Both the position numbers and the translations under genes were made by a program. A stretch of 64,000 bases of DNA from Albimonas sp036154955 (GTDB lineage: Bacteria > Pseudomonadota > Alphaproteobacteria > Rhodobacterales > Rhodobacteraceae). Below, one piece after another: positions 34,173 to 42,704 of this stretch (position 1 is the stretch's first letter; every line of letters starts with the position of its first letter). The DNA lies in NCBI GenBank assembly GCA_036154955.1, contig JAYZWL010000135.1, forward strand, positions 129,017-193,016, written 5' to 3'. The notes under the pieces were generated by a model that saw only the letters and a list, made by a program, of their open reading frames with translations, made no database searches and was not told where the DNA came from.

Positions 34173-34964
34173 TCAGTGCCCGAGGATCTGGCTGAGGAAC
34201 AGCTTGGTGCGGTCCGACTTGGGGTTCTTGAAGAACTCCTCCGGCTCGTTCTGCTCCACCACCTGACCCGCGTCCATGAAGATCACCCGGTTGGCCACCT
34301 GCCGCGCGAAGCCCATCTCATGGGTCACGCAGAGCATGGTCATGCCCTCCTCCGCGAGCGAGATCATGGTGTCGAGCACCTCCTTGATCATCTCGGGGTC
34401 GAGGGCGGAGGTCGGCTCGTCGAACAGCATGATCCGCGGCTTCATGCAGAGCGAGCGCGCGATCGCCACGCGCTGCTGCTGACCGCCCGAAAGCTGGCCA
34501 GGATACTTGTGGGCCTGATCGGGGATCTTGACCTTTTCGAGGAAGTGCATCGCCGTCTCCTCCGCCTCGCGGCGGGGGGTCTTGCGGACCCAGATCGGGG
34601 CCAGGGTGCAGTTCTCCAGGATGGTCAGATGCGGGAAGAGGTTGAAGTGCTGGAAGCACATCCCGACCTCCTTGCGGATCGTGTCGATGTTCTTGAGGTC
34701 CGAGGTCAGTTCGGTCCCGTCGACGACGATCTTGCCGGCCTGATGCTCCTCCAGCCGGTTGATGCAGCGGATCAGCGTGGATTTGCCCGAGCCCGAGGGC
34801 CCGCAGATCACGATGCGCTCGCCGCGGTTGACGGTGAGGTTGATGTCCCGAAGGACGTGGAACTCGCCATACCACTTGTTCATCTTGGTGATCTGGATGG
34901 CGACCTCGTCGCTGACGGTCATCGTCGGACGGGGGGCGACGGCGGCTTCGGTCATGTCATTCAC
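34173..34964 (-). CDS. aapP: General L-amino-acid ABC transporter, ATP-binding protein
   Basis: A 263-residue polar-amino-acid ABC ATPase. Walker A is GPSGSGKST (55-63), the signature LSGGQQQRVAIARSL and Walker B IMLFDEPTSALDPE, with the H-loop in CVTHEMGFARQVA. It is the last gene of aapJ-aapQ-aapM-aapP (bztABCD in Rhodobacter), importing glutamate, glutamine, aspartate and related amino acids. It lies 13 bases after the aapM stop. Confidence 0.95.
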   Translation of the reverse strand: MNDMTEAAVAPRPTMTVSDEVAIQITKMNKWYGEFHVLRDINLTVNRGERIVICGPSGSGKSTLIRCINRLEEHQAGKIVVDGTELTSDLKNIDTIRKEVGMCFQHFNLFPHLTILENCTLAPIWVRKTPRREAEETAMHFLEKVKIPDQAHKYPGQLSGGQQQRVAIARSLCMKPRIMLFDEPTSALDPEMIKEVLDTMISLAEEGMTMLCVTHEMGFARQVANRVIFMDAGQVVEQNEPEEFFKNPKSDRTKLFLSQILGH

Positions 34965-34977
34965 TCCTGGTCCGGTC

Positions 34978-36117
34978 TCAACGGTGATCGGTTTTCAGCT
35001 TCTTTTCCAGATACATGGAGTATCGGGACATGCCGAAGCAGAACACGAAGAAGAAAAGGGCGACGAAGACGTAGAACTCCCACACCAGGCCGTTCCAGTT
35101 CGAGTCGGCGCGGATCGGCGTGATCATCCCCACCGGGTCCAGCAGGCCGATCACGGAGACCAGGGTGGTGTCCTTGAACAGCCCGATGAAGGTGTTGACG
35201 ATCCCGGGGATGGAGATCTTGAGCGCCTGGGGAAGGATGATCAGGCGCATCGACTTCCAGTAGTCGAGCCCGAGGCTGTCCGCCGCCTCATACTGCCCGG
35301 TGGGCAGGGCGGCCAGGCCGCCGCGGATCACCTCGGCCATGTAGGCCGACGAGAACAGGGTGGCCATGATCACGACGCGCAGGATCAGGTCCAGCGCGGT
35401 GCCCGGCGGGAAGAAATAGTTCAGCACCGAGGACGCCACGAACAGCAGGGTGATCAGCGGCACGCCGCGGATGAACTCGATGAACACCACGCAGATCGTC
35501 TTGATGAAGAACAGGTCCGACTTGCGCCCCAGCGCCAGCAGGATCCCGAAGGGCAGCGAGGCGACGATGCCGGTGACGCCGATGATCAGCGCCAGCAGGA
35601 AGCCGCCGATCTTGGAGCTTTCCACCGGCTCCAGCCCCAGCCCGCCCCAGATCAGGAAATAGGCGATGAAGGGATAGGCGGCGGAGAACCACAGCATCTG
35701 CCGGGGCAGCTTGTTGAACAGCACCGGCGCGATGGCCACGAACATCAGCAGGAAGGCCAGCGTCGGGCGCCAGAACAGCTCGTTCGGGTAGAAGCCGAAC
35801 AGGAACTGGTTGAACCGCTCGTTGATCACCGCCCAGCAGGCGAAGGGTCCCTCCACCCCGTTGGCGGCGGCGATCTCGCGGCATTCGGCGAGCGAACCCG
35901 CCTCCCATACCGCGTCGATGAAGGCCCACTGGATCAGCGCCGGCACCGCCATGACGATGACGAGCGCGGCGAGCACGGTGAGCACCCCGTTGAAGACCGA
36001 GGAGAACAGGCTCTCCCGGATCCATTTCACGGCCCCCCGGTCCTTGGCGGGAGGCGGGCTCGGCGGGATCTGCGTCTTGGCGACGAAGGCGACGGTGTTG
36101 GCGTGGGTGTCGGACAT
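34978..36117 (-). CDS. aapM: General L-amino-acid ABC transporter permease AapM
   Basis: The 379-residue permease is of normal AapM/BztC length. The EAA coupling loop is EVIRGGLAALPTGQYEAADSLGL, followed by RLIILPQALKISIPG. The start at 36117 overlaps the aapQ stop by one base (TGATG), showing translational coupling. A periplasmic loop of about 60 residues follows the first helix, as in other members. Confidence 0.93.
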   Translation of the reverse strand: MSDTHANTVAFVAKTQIPPSPPPAKDRGAVKWIRESLFSSVFNGVLTVLAALVIVMAVPALIQWAFIDAVWEAGSLAECREIAAANGVEGPFACWAVINERFNQFLFGFYPNELFWRPTLAFLLMFVAIAPVLFNKLPRQMLWFSAAYPFIAYFLIWGGLGLEPVESSKIGGFLLALIIGVTGIVASLPFGILLALGRKSDLFFIKTICVVFIEFIRGVPLITLLFVASSVLNYFFPPGTALDLILRVVIMATLFSSAYMAEVIRGGLAALPTGQYEAADSLGLDYWKSMRLIILPQALKISIPGIVNTFIGLFKDTTLVSVIGLLDPVGMITPIRADSNWNGLVWEFYVFVALFFFVFCFGMSRYSMYLEKKLKTDHR

Positions 36118-37847
36118 CACGCGGCCCTCTTCACACGGGTGAGGTAGGTGACGTTCGGCCGGGCGCCGAGCACCAGATAGGCGATGGAGGCGAGCTGCAG
36201 CGCAAGTCCGCCCACGACCACGACCGCGTGCGGGATCGAGGGCATGAGCCCGCCGATATCCGCCCCGGCCAGCGCCGCCACGACCCACAGGATCGCGGTC
36301 AGCGCCGCGAAGTCGGCGACGCGGTAGTGCTTGAACATCGCCGTCAGCAGGGTCGCCACGCAGGACGCGGTCAGCGCCAGGTAGGAAAGCTGCTCCACGA
36401 AGGTCCATTCCACGTAGGGAATCCGGTCCTCGGGCACGCTGGCCAGGAACAGCCAGTCCAGCAGCCCCACCAGCATCGCCGCGTAAAGCAGCACCACCAG
36501 ATTCAGGAACCCGGCCACGCCATAGATCGGCTTGTGCGCGGCGTCGCCCTTCTTGAGGTTGTCCCAGGGCCCGGTGGTCTTGTCGAAAAGCTTGGCCAGC
36601 GTGAACGTGGTGCCGGAGGCGGAGGTCCGCTCCACCAGCTTCACCTGCTCGTTATACAGGTTCATCACCATGGAGATGGTCAGCGAGATGCACAGGTAGA
36701 ACGCCATCAGCAGCAGCAGCGTCTCGAACTCGCGCCCCGTCTGGTTCAGCGTGATGCCGCCCAGCGTGCCGGTCGCGTCCATGTAGCCCACGGCGATGGC
36801 CAGCGACGAGTTCTTGGTCAGGTTCAGATACTGCGAGATCAGCGGCGGAATGATCACCCGCAGCGCCTGCGGCAGGATGATGAGGCTCATGGTCCGGTTG
36901 GCCCGCAGGCCCAGCGCGAAGGCGGCCTCCGACTGACCCTTGGACACGGACTGGATGCCCGCGCGCACGTTCTCGGCGATGAAGGCGCCGGTGTAGATCG
37001 ACAGGGCCAGCCACAGCGCCACGAGGCTGTTGCGCATGTAGATGCCGCCCGAGAAGTTGAAGCCCTTGAGCGCCGGCTCCTCCACGGTGATGGGCGCGCC
37101 GGCGACCATCGCCACCAGCAGGAACACCACCAGCGGCGGCAGGACCCACAGCGCGAGGCGCACGCGGCCGACGGGCAGAAGGCGGCCGGTGTCCTGCTGG
37201 ATCTCCTTCGCGCGGCGGCTGTACCAGACCGAGCCGACGACGCCGGCGACGAAGGCCAGCACCACCCAGACCGAGCCGTCGCCGAAGATCAGTCCCGGCA
37301 CGTAGAAGCCGCGGTTGGTGGCGACCACGCCGCTGTCGAACAGGCCGAACAGGGCGAAGGGCTCCGCCTGGCGCGGGGTCGGCAGGAATTCGTCGAAGAC
37401 GGCCGCCAGCAGCAGGATCTGGATCAGAACCGGCACGTTGCGCACCAGCTCGATATAGACCGTCATCACCTTGGAGATCAGCCAGTTGTTCGACAGGCGC
37501 AGCACGCCCGCGACCACGCCGAGCACGGTGGCGGTGATGCAGCCCAGAAAGGCGACCAGCAGCGTGTTGAGGATCCCCACCACCGCCGCCGTGGCGTGGG
37601 AGGAGCGCGACGTGTAGTCGATCAGCCGCTGGTTGATGTCGTAAGAGGCCGGATCCTCGAGGAACCCGAAGTCGAAGGTCTTGCCCAGCGCCGCGAGGTT
37701 CGCGAGCACGTTGGACACAAGGTAGCTCACCCCGAGGATCACGAGGATCAGGGCTATGGTCTGGATGGTCAGCGATCGGTATCGCGTGTCGGTCCAGAGC
37801 ATCCCCAGCCGGAACTCCGCGCGGGGCGCATCCGTCATGGCCGCCAT
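36117..37847 (-). CDS. aapQ: General L-amino-acid ABC transporter permease AapQ with a C-terminal membrane extension
   Basis: Residues 1-407 form a normal AapQ/BztB permease of about eight helices with the EAA loop ENVRAGIQSVSKGQSEAAFALGL, ending NLYNEQVKLVER where the family usually stops. Here the frame continues for 169 residues (bases 36120-36626) with no stop: a linker of about 35 residues, then about four further hydrophobic helices (near 443-467, 484-506, 510-532 and 538-562). The ATG at 37847 is six bases from an AAGGAG site; the GTG at 37862 overlaps that site. The role of the extension is unknown. Confidence 0.88.
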   Translation of the reverse strand: MAAMTDAPRAEFRLGMLWTDTRYRSLTIQTIALILVILGVSYLVSNVLANLAALGKTFDFGFLEDPASYDINQRLIDYTSRSSHATAAVVGILNTLLVAFLGCITATVLGVVAGVLRLSNNWLISKVMTVYIELVRNVPVLIQILLLAAVFDEFLPTPRQAEPFALFGLFDSGVVATNRGFYVPGLIFGDGSVWVVLAFVAGVVGSVWYSRRAKEIQQDTGRLLPVGRVRLALWVLPPLVVFLLVAMVAGAPITVEEPALKGFNFSGGIYMRNSLVALWLALSIYTGAFIAENVRAGIQSVSKGQSEAAFALGLRANRTMSLIILPQALRVIIPPLISQYLNLTKNSSLAIAVGYMDATGTLGGITLNQTGREFETLLLLMAFYLCISLTISMVMNLYNEQVKLVERTSASGTTFTLAKLFDKTTGPWDNLKKGDAAHKPIYGVAGFLNLVVLLYAAMLVGLLDWLFLASVPEDRIPYVEWTFVEQLSYLALTASCVATLLTAMFKHYRVADFAALTAILWVVAALAGADIGGLMPSIPHAVVVVGGLALQLASIAYLVLGARPNVTYLTRVKRAA

Positions 37848-37936
37848 GGCCGGCTCCTTCACCTGTTGCAGCGCCCGGCCTCCCCTTGGCCGCCGGTTGA
37901 TCCGGTCGTGCCGTGGCGGGCGTCCGTTATGTGAGA

Positions 37937-37962
37937 GGGGCGCGCCGTTCCCGGCGCGCCCC
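37937..37962 (-). terminator. Hairpin between aapJ and aapQ (attenuator-like)
   Basis: A perfect 10-bp stem (GGGGCGCGCC at 37937-37946 with 37953-37962) starts 20 bases after the aapJ stop. No T-tract follows, which fits partial termination or mRNA protection giving more binding protein than permease. Confidence 0.65.
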
Positions 37963-37982
37963 GTTTCAAGTCCCGGCTTCGC

Positions 37983-39002
37983 TCAGCGGAAGGGCGGGGA
38001 GTACTGCAGACCGCCCTGGGTCCAGAGCGCGTTCAGGCCGCGCTCCAGGGCCACCGGGGTGTCCACGCCCAGGTACTTGGCGAAGATCTCGCCGTAGTTG
38101 CCCTCGGCCTGGATGACCTTCACCGCGAAGTCGGCCGGCAGGCCGAGCATGGCGCCGTACTCGCCCTCGGCGCCCAGCATGCGGTTGATCTCCGGGTTGT
38201 CGGTGCCCTTGGCCATCTCGGCCACGTTGTCCTTGGTCACGCCCAGCTCTTCGGCGATCAGCAGGACGTTGAAGGACCAGCGCACGATGTCGCCCCACTC
38301 GGAGTCGCCGTGACGGACCACCGGGCCCAGCGGCTCCTTCGAGATGATCTCGGGAAGGATGATGTGATCCTTCGGCGCCTCGAAGGTGGAGCGCGACGCG
38401 GCCAGCGCCGAGCTGTCGGTGGTGTACACGTCGCAGGCGCCGGCGAGATACTTCTGCTGGGCCTCGGCGTTGGTCTCCACCGGCACCGGCTCGTAGCTCA
38501 TGCCGTTGATGCGGAAGTAGTCGGCCAGGTTCAGCTCGGTGGTGGTGCCGGTCTGGATGCAGACGGTGGCGCCGTCCAGCTCCTTGGCCGAGGTCACGCC
38601 CAGCGCCTTGGGAACCATGAAGCCCTGGCCGTCGTAGTAGTTGACGCCCGCGAACTCGAACTTCAGGTCGACATCGCGCGAGAAGGTCCAGGTGGTGACG
38701 CGCGACAGCATGTCGATCTCGCCGGAGGCGAGCGCGGTGAAGCGGGTCTTGGCGGTGGTCGGGGTGAACTTCACCGCCTTCGGGTCGCCGAAAACGGCGG
38801 CCGCGACGGCGCGGCAGACGGCCACGTCGAAGCCGGCCCATTCGCCGTTGGCGTCGGTGAACTCGAAGCCGGCGACGCCGGTGGCGACGCCGCAGCTGAG
38901 GAAGCCCTTGGCCTTCACGTCGTCAAGCGTCGCAGCCGCGGAGGCGCCGGCCGACAGCGCCACGGCGGCGGCGGCGGCGCCGATCAGGTGGTTGAGTTTC
39001 AT
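37983..39002 (-). CDS. aapJ: General L-amino-acid ABC transporter, periplasmic binding protein
   Basis: The 339-residue protein has a signal peptide cleaved near ASA/AATL (about 22) and the AapJ-type binding fold: VKAKGFLSCGVATGVAGFEFTD, FTPTTAKTRFTALASGEIDML, TWTFSRDVDL and TVCIQTGTTTELNLADYF. It is the first gene of the aap operon and delivers L-amino acids to AapQM. Its leader contains a short inverted repeat at 39030-39048. Confidence 0.95.
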   Translation of the reverse strand: MKLNHLIGAAAAAVALSAGASAAATLDDVKAKGFLSCGVATGVAGFEFTDANGEWAGFDVAVCRAVAAAVFGDPKAVKFTPTTAKTRFTALASGEIDMLSRVTTWTFSRDVDLKFEFAGVNYYDGQGFMVPKALGVTSAKELDGATVCIQTGTTTELNLADYFRINGMSYEPVPVETNAEAQQKYLAGACDVYTTDSSALAASRSTFEAPKDHIILPEIISKEPLGPVVRHGDSEWGDIVRWSFNVLLIAEELGVTKDNVAEMAKGTDNPEINRMLGAEGEYGAMLGLPADFAVKVIQAEGNYGEIFAKYLGVDTPVALERGLNALWTQGGLQYSPPFR

Positions 39003-39029
39003 AGGTGAATATACCTCTTCCTGTGGGGT

Positions 39030-39048
39030 CCGGGACTATATGTCCCGG
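39030..39048. repeat. Inverted repeat in the aapJ leader
   Basis: CCGGGAC-TATAT-GTCCCGG, 7-bp perfect arms around an AT-rich centre, 28 bases upstream of the aapJ ATG. It could be an operator or a leader hairpin. Confidence 0.5.
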
Positions 39049-39128
39049 TTGGTTCTCGCCCGTCGGCCGAAGCCCCGGACGTATGAGCGTCTTTCGCCTG
39101 AGCGGCCAGGTCCCTCCGCCCATCACGA

Positions 39129-39158
39129 ACAATGAACGGGGGCTTCACAGAAGGTCAA
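39129..39158 (-). promoter_or_regulatory. Candidate promoter of aapJ
   Basis: On the minus strand, TTGACC (39153-39158) lies 18 bases from CATTGT (39129-39134). The -35 is good and the -10 poor. Confidence 0.35.
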
Positions 39159-39399
39159 CCCCTGCCGCCGCCTCTATCATGCCGCAATGCGGCGAGCCTT
39201 TGAAAGCCTCTTGTCGAGGCGCCGAAAGCTTCGGGCGCCTTGGAATGCGGCGGCTGATGACTCGTCAATAACCGCGGATTGCGTGTTGATTCCGTTCGCT
39301 GATTCGCCACAAACGCTGATGCGGGGTCCGATTCGGTTCGCGCCGGCGATCGTCTCCCCGCGAACCGTCAGGGTTCCGAAGCGTCAGCAGCGCGGCGAC

Positions 39400-39696
39400 T
39401 CAGGCGACTCGCAGGAAGCCTGACAGGGGCGCGCCGTCGGGCATCCGCGCCTCGACCAGCCAGGGTTCCTCGACCACTTCCGACACGTCGGAGGTCGGCG
39501 GACCGCTGCGGCAGGCGTCGAGCATCCGGCGCACCAGGTCCTCGGGCCCGACCGCCATCAGCTCCACCGATCCGTCGGAGAGGTTGCGCACATAGCCCCA
39601 CAGGCCCAGCGACCAGGCGGTGGAGCAGGCCCAGTCCCGATATCCCACGCGCTGAACCCTGCCCCGGATGATGGCCCGCACGGCGATATGGTTCAT
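39400..39696 (-). CDS. Acylphosphatase
   Basis: A 98-residue enzyme hydrolysing carboxyl-phosphate bonds. The phosphate-binding loop is GRVQRVGYR with catalytic R20, and N38 lies in WGYVRNLSDGSVEL; both key residues are present. The loop normally reads GxVQGVG; here Gly is replaced by Arg (R16), so phosphate binding may differ. It stands alone between the 2H phosphoesterase gene and aapJ. Confidence 0.88.
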   Translation of the reverse strand: MNHIAVRAIIRGRVQRVGYRDWACSTAWSLGLWGYVRNLSDGSVELMAVGPEDLVRRMLDACRSGPPTSDVSEVVEEPWLVEARMPDGAPLSGFLRVA

Positions 39697-39805
39697 GGCG
39701 CAGTCCCCGGAATAAGGCGTCGCGGCTCGGGGAGAAGACTAGCGCAGGCCCGACCCTCGAAACAGTCCCGCGCGCTCGCGTCGCATGTCCAGGGTCAACG
39801 GATGG

Positions 39806-40513
39806 TCACCGGCCCCCGAACGGAAGCCGCCGCAGCAGGCGGAACGGCGCCCCGCCCCCCGGATCGCCGAAAAGCGCCGCCTCCCGCACCGGGAGCGGTC
39901 CCGCGCAGAACGGCGCGACATGGGGGGCGAGCGCGGCCGAGGTCGCCGCCAGATCCTCCGGCGACAGGGCCGAGGACAGGGTGAGGTGAAAGCGGAACTG
40001 CGCGCCGACATAGGGATAGCCCCAGCGGGCCAGCAGCGCCTCATGCTCCGCCGACAGCGGGTTGGCGCGCCTCCGCGCCAGCTCCGCTTCCGACGGGGGG
40101 GCGCGGAAGGCGTCCAGCGCCTCCACGCAGGTCATCGCCAGCGCCGCCATCTCCGGGCTGGGCGCGGACAGGCGAAGCGAGGCGAAGCGGCCGATGGCGT
40201 GCAGGGTCAGCGCCGGCGCCTCGAAGGGGACGAGGCCCGCCGCCATCGCCTCCGCCGCCGCCAGCAGCCCGGCGGCGTCGGTCCCCGCGGCCAGCGCGAA
40301 GGGCGGCTTCAGGGTGCCGTGAAAGCCGTAGCGGCGGGGGGAGACGGTCAGCTCCTCCGCCGCGCGCGGCAGACCGGTCACGGGGGGGCGCGGCGGAACC
40401 TCGCCCGTCTCCGCGTCCCAGCCCAGCCAGGCGGAGCCGAAGCGCCAGAGGGGGGAGCCCGCCTCCGGCGCGTAGTAGATCGCGTAGCGGGCGTAGCCCT
40501 CGATATCGGTCAT
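39806..40513 (-). CDS. DUF1045 / 2H phosphoesterase-like protein
   Basis: The 235-residue protein has the two HxT motifs of 2H phosphoesterases: H65-T67 in GFHGTLKPPF and H176-T178 in FRFHLTLS, and begins YARYAIYYAPEAGSPLWRFGSAWLG, as in the DUF1045 family that often accompanies phosphonate (phn) genes. No phn gene is present here, so that role is only by family. The ATG at 40513 follows an AAGGGGGAG-like site; the gene lies 23 bases after the FAH-family gene. Confidence 0.82.
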   Translation of the reverse strand: MTDIEGYARYAIYYAPEAGSPLWRFGSAWLGWDAETGEVPPRPPVTGLPRAAEELTVSPRRYGFHGTLKPPFALAAGTDAAGLLAAAEAMAAGLVPFEAPALTLHAIGRFASLRLSAPSPEMAALAMTCVEALDAFRAPPSEAELARRRANPLSAEHEALLARWGYPYVGAQFRFHLTLSSALSPEDLAATSAALAPHVAPFCAGPLPVREAALFGDPGGGAPFRLLRRLPFGGR

Positions 40514-40536
40514 CCGCTCCCCCTTCGCGGCCTTGC

Positions 40537-41385
40537 TCAGCCCGGATAGGCCACGGCTTCCTGCCGCTGGGTCCCCAGCCCCTCGACGCCCAGCTCCAGC
40601 ACGTCGCCGGGGCGCAGGAAGCGTTGCGGCTTCATGCCCATGCCGACGCCCGAGGGCGTTCCGGTGCAGATCAGGTCCCCCGGCATCAGCCGCATGAACC
40701 GGCTGAGATAGGACACGATTTCGGCCACCGAGAAGATCATGTCGGCGGTGTTCGAATCCTGCTTGCCCTCGCCCCCGTTCAGCGTGAGCCAGATGCGCAG
40801 CACCTGCGGGTCGGGGATCTCGTCGGCCGTCACCATCCACGGCCCGGTCGGGCCGAAGCCGGGGGCGGATTTGCCCTTGACCCACTGGCCGCCGCGCTCC
40901 TGCTGCCACTCGCGCTCGGACACGTCGTTGACCACGCAGTAGCCGGCGACGCGGGACAGGGCCTCGGCCTCCGAGACATGCTCGGTCGGCTGGCCGATCA
41001 CCACGCCCAATTCCGCCTCCCAGTCGGTCTTGACCGAGCCCTTGGGGATGGTCAGCGGGTCGTTCGGCCCGGCGAGACAGGAGGCGGCCTTGGTGAAGAC
41101 GATCGGTTCCTTGGGATGGGGCATGCCGCTTTCGTCGGCGTGCAGGCGGTAGTTCAGACCGATGGCGTGGAAGGTCGGCACGCGGCTGAGGCAGGCGCCG
41201 AGCCGGGGCGCGTCGACCCTGGGCAGGCTTTCGGGGTCGATCCCCCGCAGCCGGTCCAGCGAAGCCGGGCTCAGCGCGTCGCCGGCGAGGTCGCCCAGCG
41301 TCCCCGACAGGTCCCTCACGCCGCCCGCTTCGTCCAGCATCCCCGGCTTCTCGGCCCCCTTCGGGCCCCAGCGCAGCAGTTTCAT
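40537..41385 (-). CDS. Fumarylacetoacetate hydrolase-family protein
   Basis: The 282-residue protein has the FAH fold: AIGLNYRLHADESGMPHPKEPIVFTKA, the metal-binding acidic residues in DWEAELGVVIG and VNDVSEREWQ, and the end FICTGTPSGVG-type motif (LICTGTPSGVGMGMKP). Members cleave or decarboxylate beta-keto acids such as oxaloacetate, acylpyruvates or ring-cleavage products in a Mg-dependent way. The exact substrate is not readable. It shares strand with the thioesterase gene 48 bases upstream. Confidence 0.9.
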   Translation of the reverse strand: MKLLRWGPKGAEKPGMLDEAGGVRDLSGTLGDLAGDALSPASLDRLRGIDPESLPRVDAPRLGACLSRVPTFHAIGLNYRLHADESGMPHPKEPIVFTKAASCLAGPNDPLTIPKGSVKTDWEAELGVVIGQPTEHVSEAEALSRVAGYCVVNDVSEREWQQERGGQWVKGKSAPGFGPTGPWMVTADEIPDPQVLRIWLTLNGGEGKQDSNTADMIFSVAEIVSYLSRFMRLMPGDLICTGTPSGVGMGMKPQRFLRPGDVLELGVEGLGTQRQEAVAYPG

Positions 41386-41433
41386 CGCGTCTCTCCCTGT
41401 GTTGGACCTTCCCGCCGCGTCTCCCGCGCCGGG

Positions 41434-41934
41434 TCAGCCGATATCGAACACCAGGCAGGTGGTGGTGCCCGAGGCGTAGACCTTGCCGTCCGGCCCGACC
41501 AGCGTGCCGTCCGCGGTCGCGGTCTGGCGTCCCACATGGCGCGCCACGCCCAGCGCGCGCAACGTCCCGGTGTCCTCCCGCGCGCCGCGCAGGATGTTCA
41601 CCTTGTATTCGAGCGTGAGATAGCCCTTGCCCCTGGGCAGCCGCGTGTGGATCGCGCAGCCCATGGCGCTGTCGAGCAGCACGCCGTACCAGCCGCCATG
41701 GACCGAGCCGATGGGGTTGTAGAGGTCGAAGGACGTGTCCCCCTCGAAGGTCGCGGTCCCGTCGCCGACCTCGGTGAGCTGGAAGTTCAGCAGCCGCGCG
41801 ATGGGGGCCGCGGGGGCGAGGCCGTCGCGCACCCGCTCCAGCAGCTCGCGCCCCGAAAGCCCGGCCATCTGCGCCGGCGTCATCATGTCGGCGAGGCCGG
41901 CGGGCCAGAGCGGTGCGGGGCGGGGGTCGGTCAT
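41434..41934 (-). CDS. PaaI-type hotdog thioesterase
   Basis: This 166-residue protein has the hotdog thioesterase core NPIGSVHGGWYGVLLDSAMGCAIHT (active-site region of the PaaI/YbgC-like group) followed by YLTLEYKVNILRGA. It likely hydrolyses an acyl-CoA, possibly aromatic. An N-terminal helix of about 35 residues precedes the fold. It lies 34 bases downstream of the ATP12 gene. Confidence 0.88.
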   Translation of the reverse strand: MTDPRPAPLWPAGLADMMTPAQMAGLSGRELLERVRDGLAPAAPIARLLNFQLTEVGDGTATFEGDTSFDLYNPIGSVHGGWYGVLLDSAMGCAIHTRLPRGKGYLTLEYKVNILRGAREDTGTLRALGVARHVGRQTATADGTLVGPDGKVYASGTTTCLVFDIG

Positions 41935-41968
41935 CGCGTGGTCCTCGCTCTGGACAGGGGGCGCGGGG

Positions 41969-42700
41969 TCAGGCCAGCAGGTCGAGCAGACGGCGGGCCT
42001 GGAGGAAATCCCGGCGCTTGAGCGCCGCCACCTCCGCCGCCTCGGCGTCCTCGCCCCAATGCTCGGCCTGGAAATCCTCGTCGAGGCGGGACAGCCGCCA
42101 GCCGTCCTCCGCCCCCAGCGCCCCTTCCGACACCGCCAGCCCCAGCACCAGCGAACCCGAGAGCGTCACCAGTTCGTGCAGCGCCGCCAGCCGGTGCGGG
42201 TCATGGGCGGCGACCGCGGCGGTCAGCGCCGCCAGCGCCTCGGCCGGCTGGGCGACATGCATCACGCCCTCGGCGCAGGTCAGGCGGGCGCCGTGGCGGG
42301 TCTCGGCCCAAGCGAGCCAGGGGTCCCATGCCTCCGCCTGCCGTTCGGCAAGCGGGCGGGGATGGGGGGCGCGGTAGCAGATCAGGTCGGACCCGCCGTA
42401 TTCCGCGATCATGCCCACCACCTCCGCGTGATGGGTCGTCACCCGGTCGATGACGGTGTTGAGCGCCTTGGTAAGCGGCAGCGTGGCGGGGTCCAGCCGC
42501 TCGCCCTGCGCGTTCCACTCCGCCGCCGTCGCCTCCCCCAGCGCCTGGGTGGGCGCGAGCAGCTCCGCTCCGCCGGGCGTGCGCAGCGGCTTGCCGTCGA
42601 GCCGCACCGCCCAGCCGGCGCCGCCCTCGGCGGGCCGGCAGGCGGCCTGGGTCCAGAAGCGCTTCGGCGCGGAGGCGGCGGAGGAGGGGGCGGGGGCCAT
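41969..42700 (-). CDS. ATP12-family F1-ATPase assembly chaperone
   Basis: A 243-residue protein of the ATP12 family, which in mitochondria binds free F1 alpha subunit; the family also occurs in alphaproteobacteria. Motifs include RFWTQAACRPAEGGAGWAVRLDGKPLRTPGG, PLTKALNTVIDRV and YGGSDLICYRA. It starts 4 bases after the HAD phosphatase gene and is very likely cotranscribed with it. Confidence 0.92.
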   Translation of the reverse strand: MAPAPSSAASAPKRFWTQAACRPAEGGAGWAVRLDGKPLRTPGGAELLAPTQALGEATAAEWNAQGERLDPATLPLTKALNTVIDRVTTHHAEVVGMIAEYGGSDLICYRAPHPRPLAERQAEAWDPWLAWAETRHGARLTCAEGVMHVAQPAEALAALTAAVAAHDPHRLAALHELVTLSGSLVLGLAVSEGALGAEDGWRLSRLDEDFQAEHWGEDAEAAEVAALKRRDFLQARRLLDLLA

Positions 42701-42704
42701 CGGC

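Larger units (their letters stand above)
39003..39399. other. 397-base gap upstream of aapJ
   Basis: No gene is apparent; base composition is more AT-rich than the surroundings (for example around 39265-39320). It holds the aapJ leader, with an inverted repeat (39030-39048) and a candidate promoter (39129-39158). Confidence 0.5.

Noticed and set aside
37848..37862. GTG at 37862 as the aapQ start
   Set aside because: It overlaps the AAGGAG site that is properly spaced for the ATG at 37847.
39005..39271. Plus-strand 88-codon frame in the aapJ upstream region
   Set aside because: No ribosome-binding site or recognisable sequence; it covers the aapJ leader and candidate promoter.
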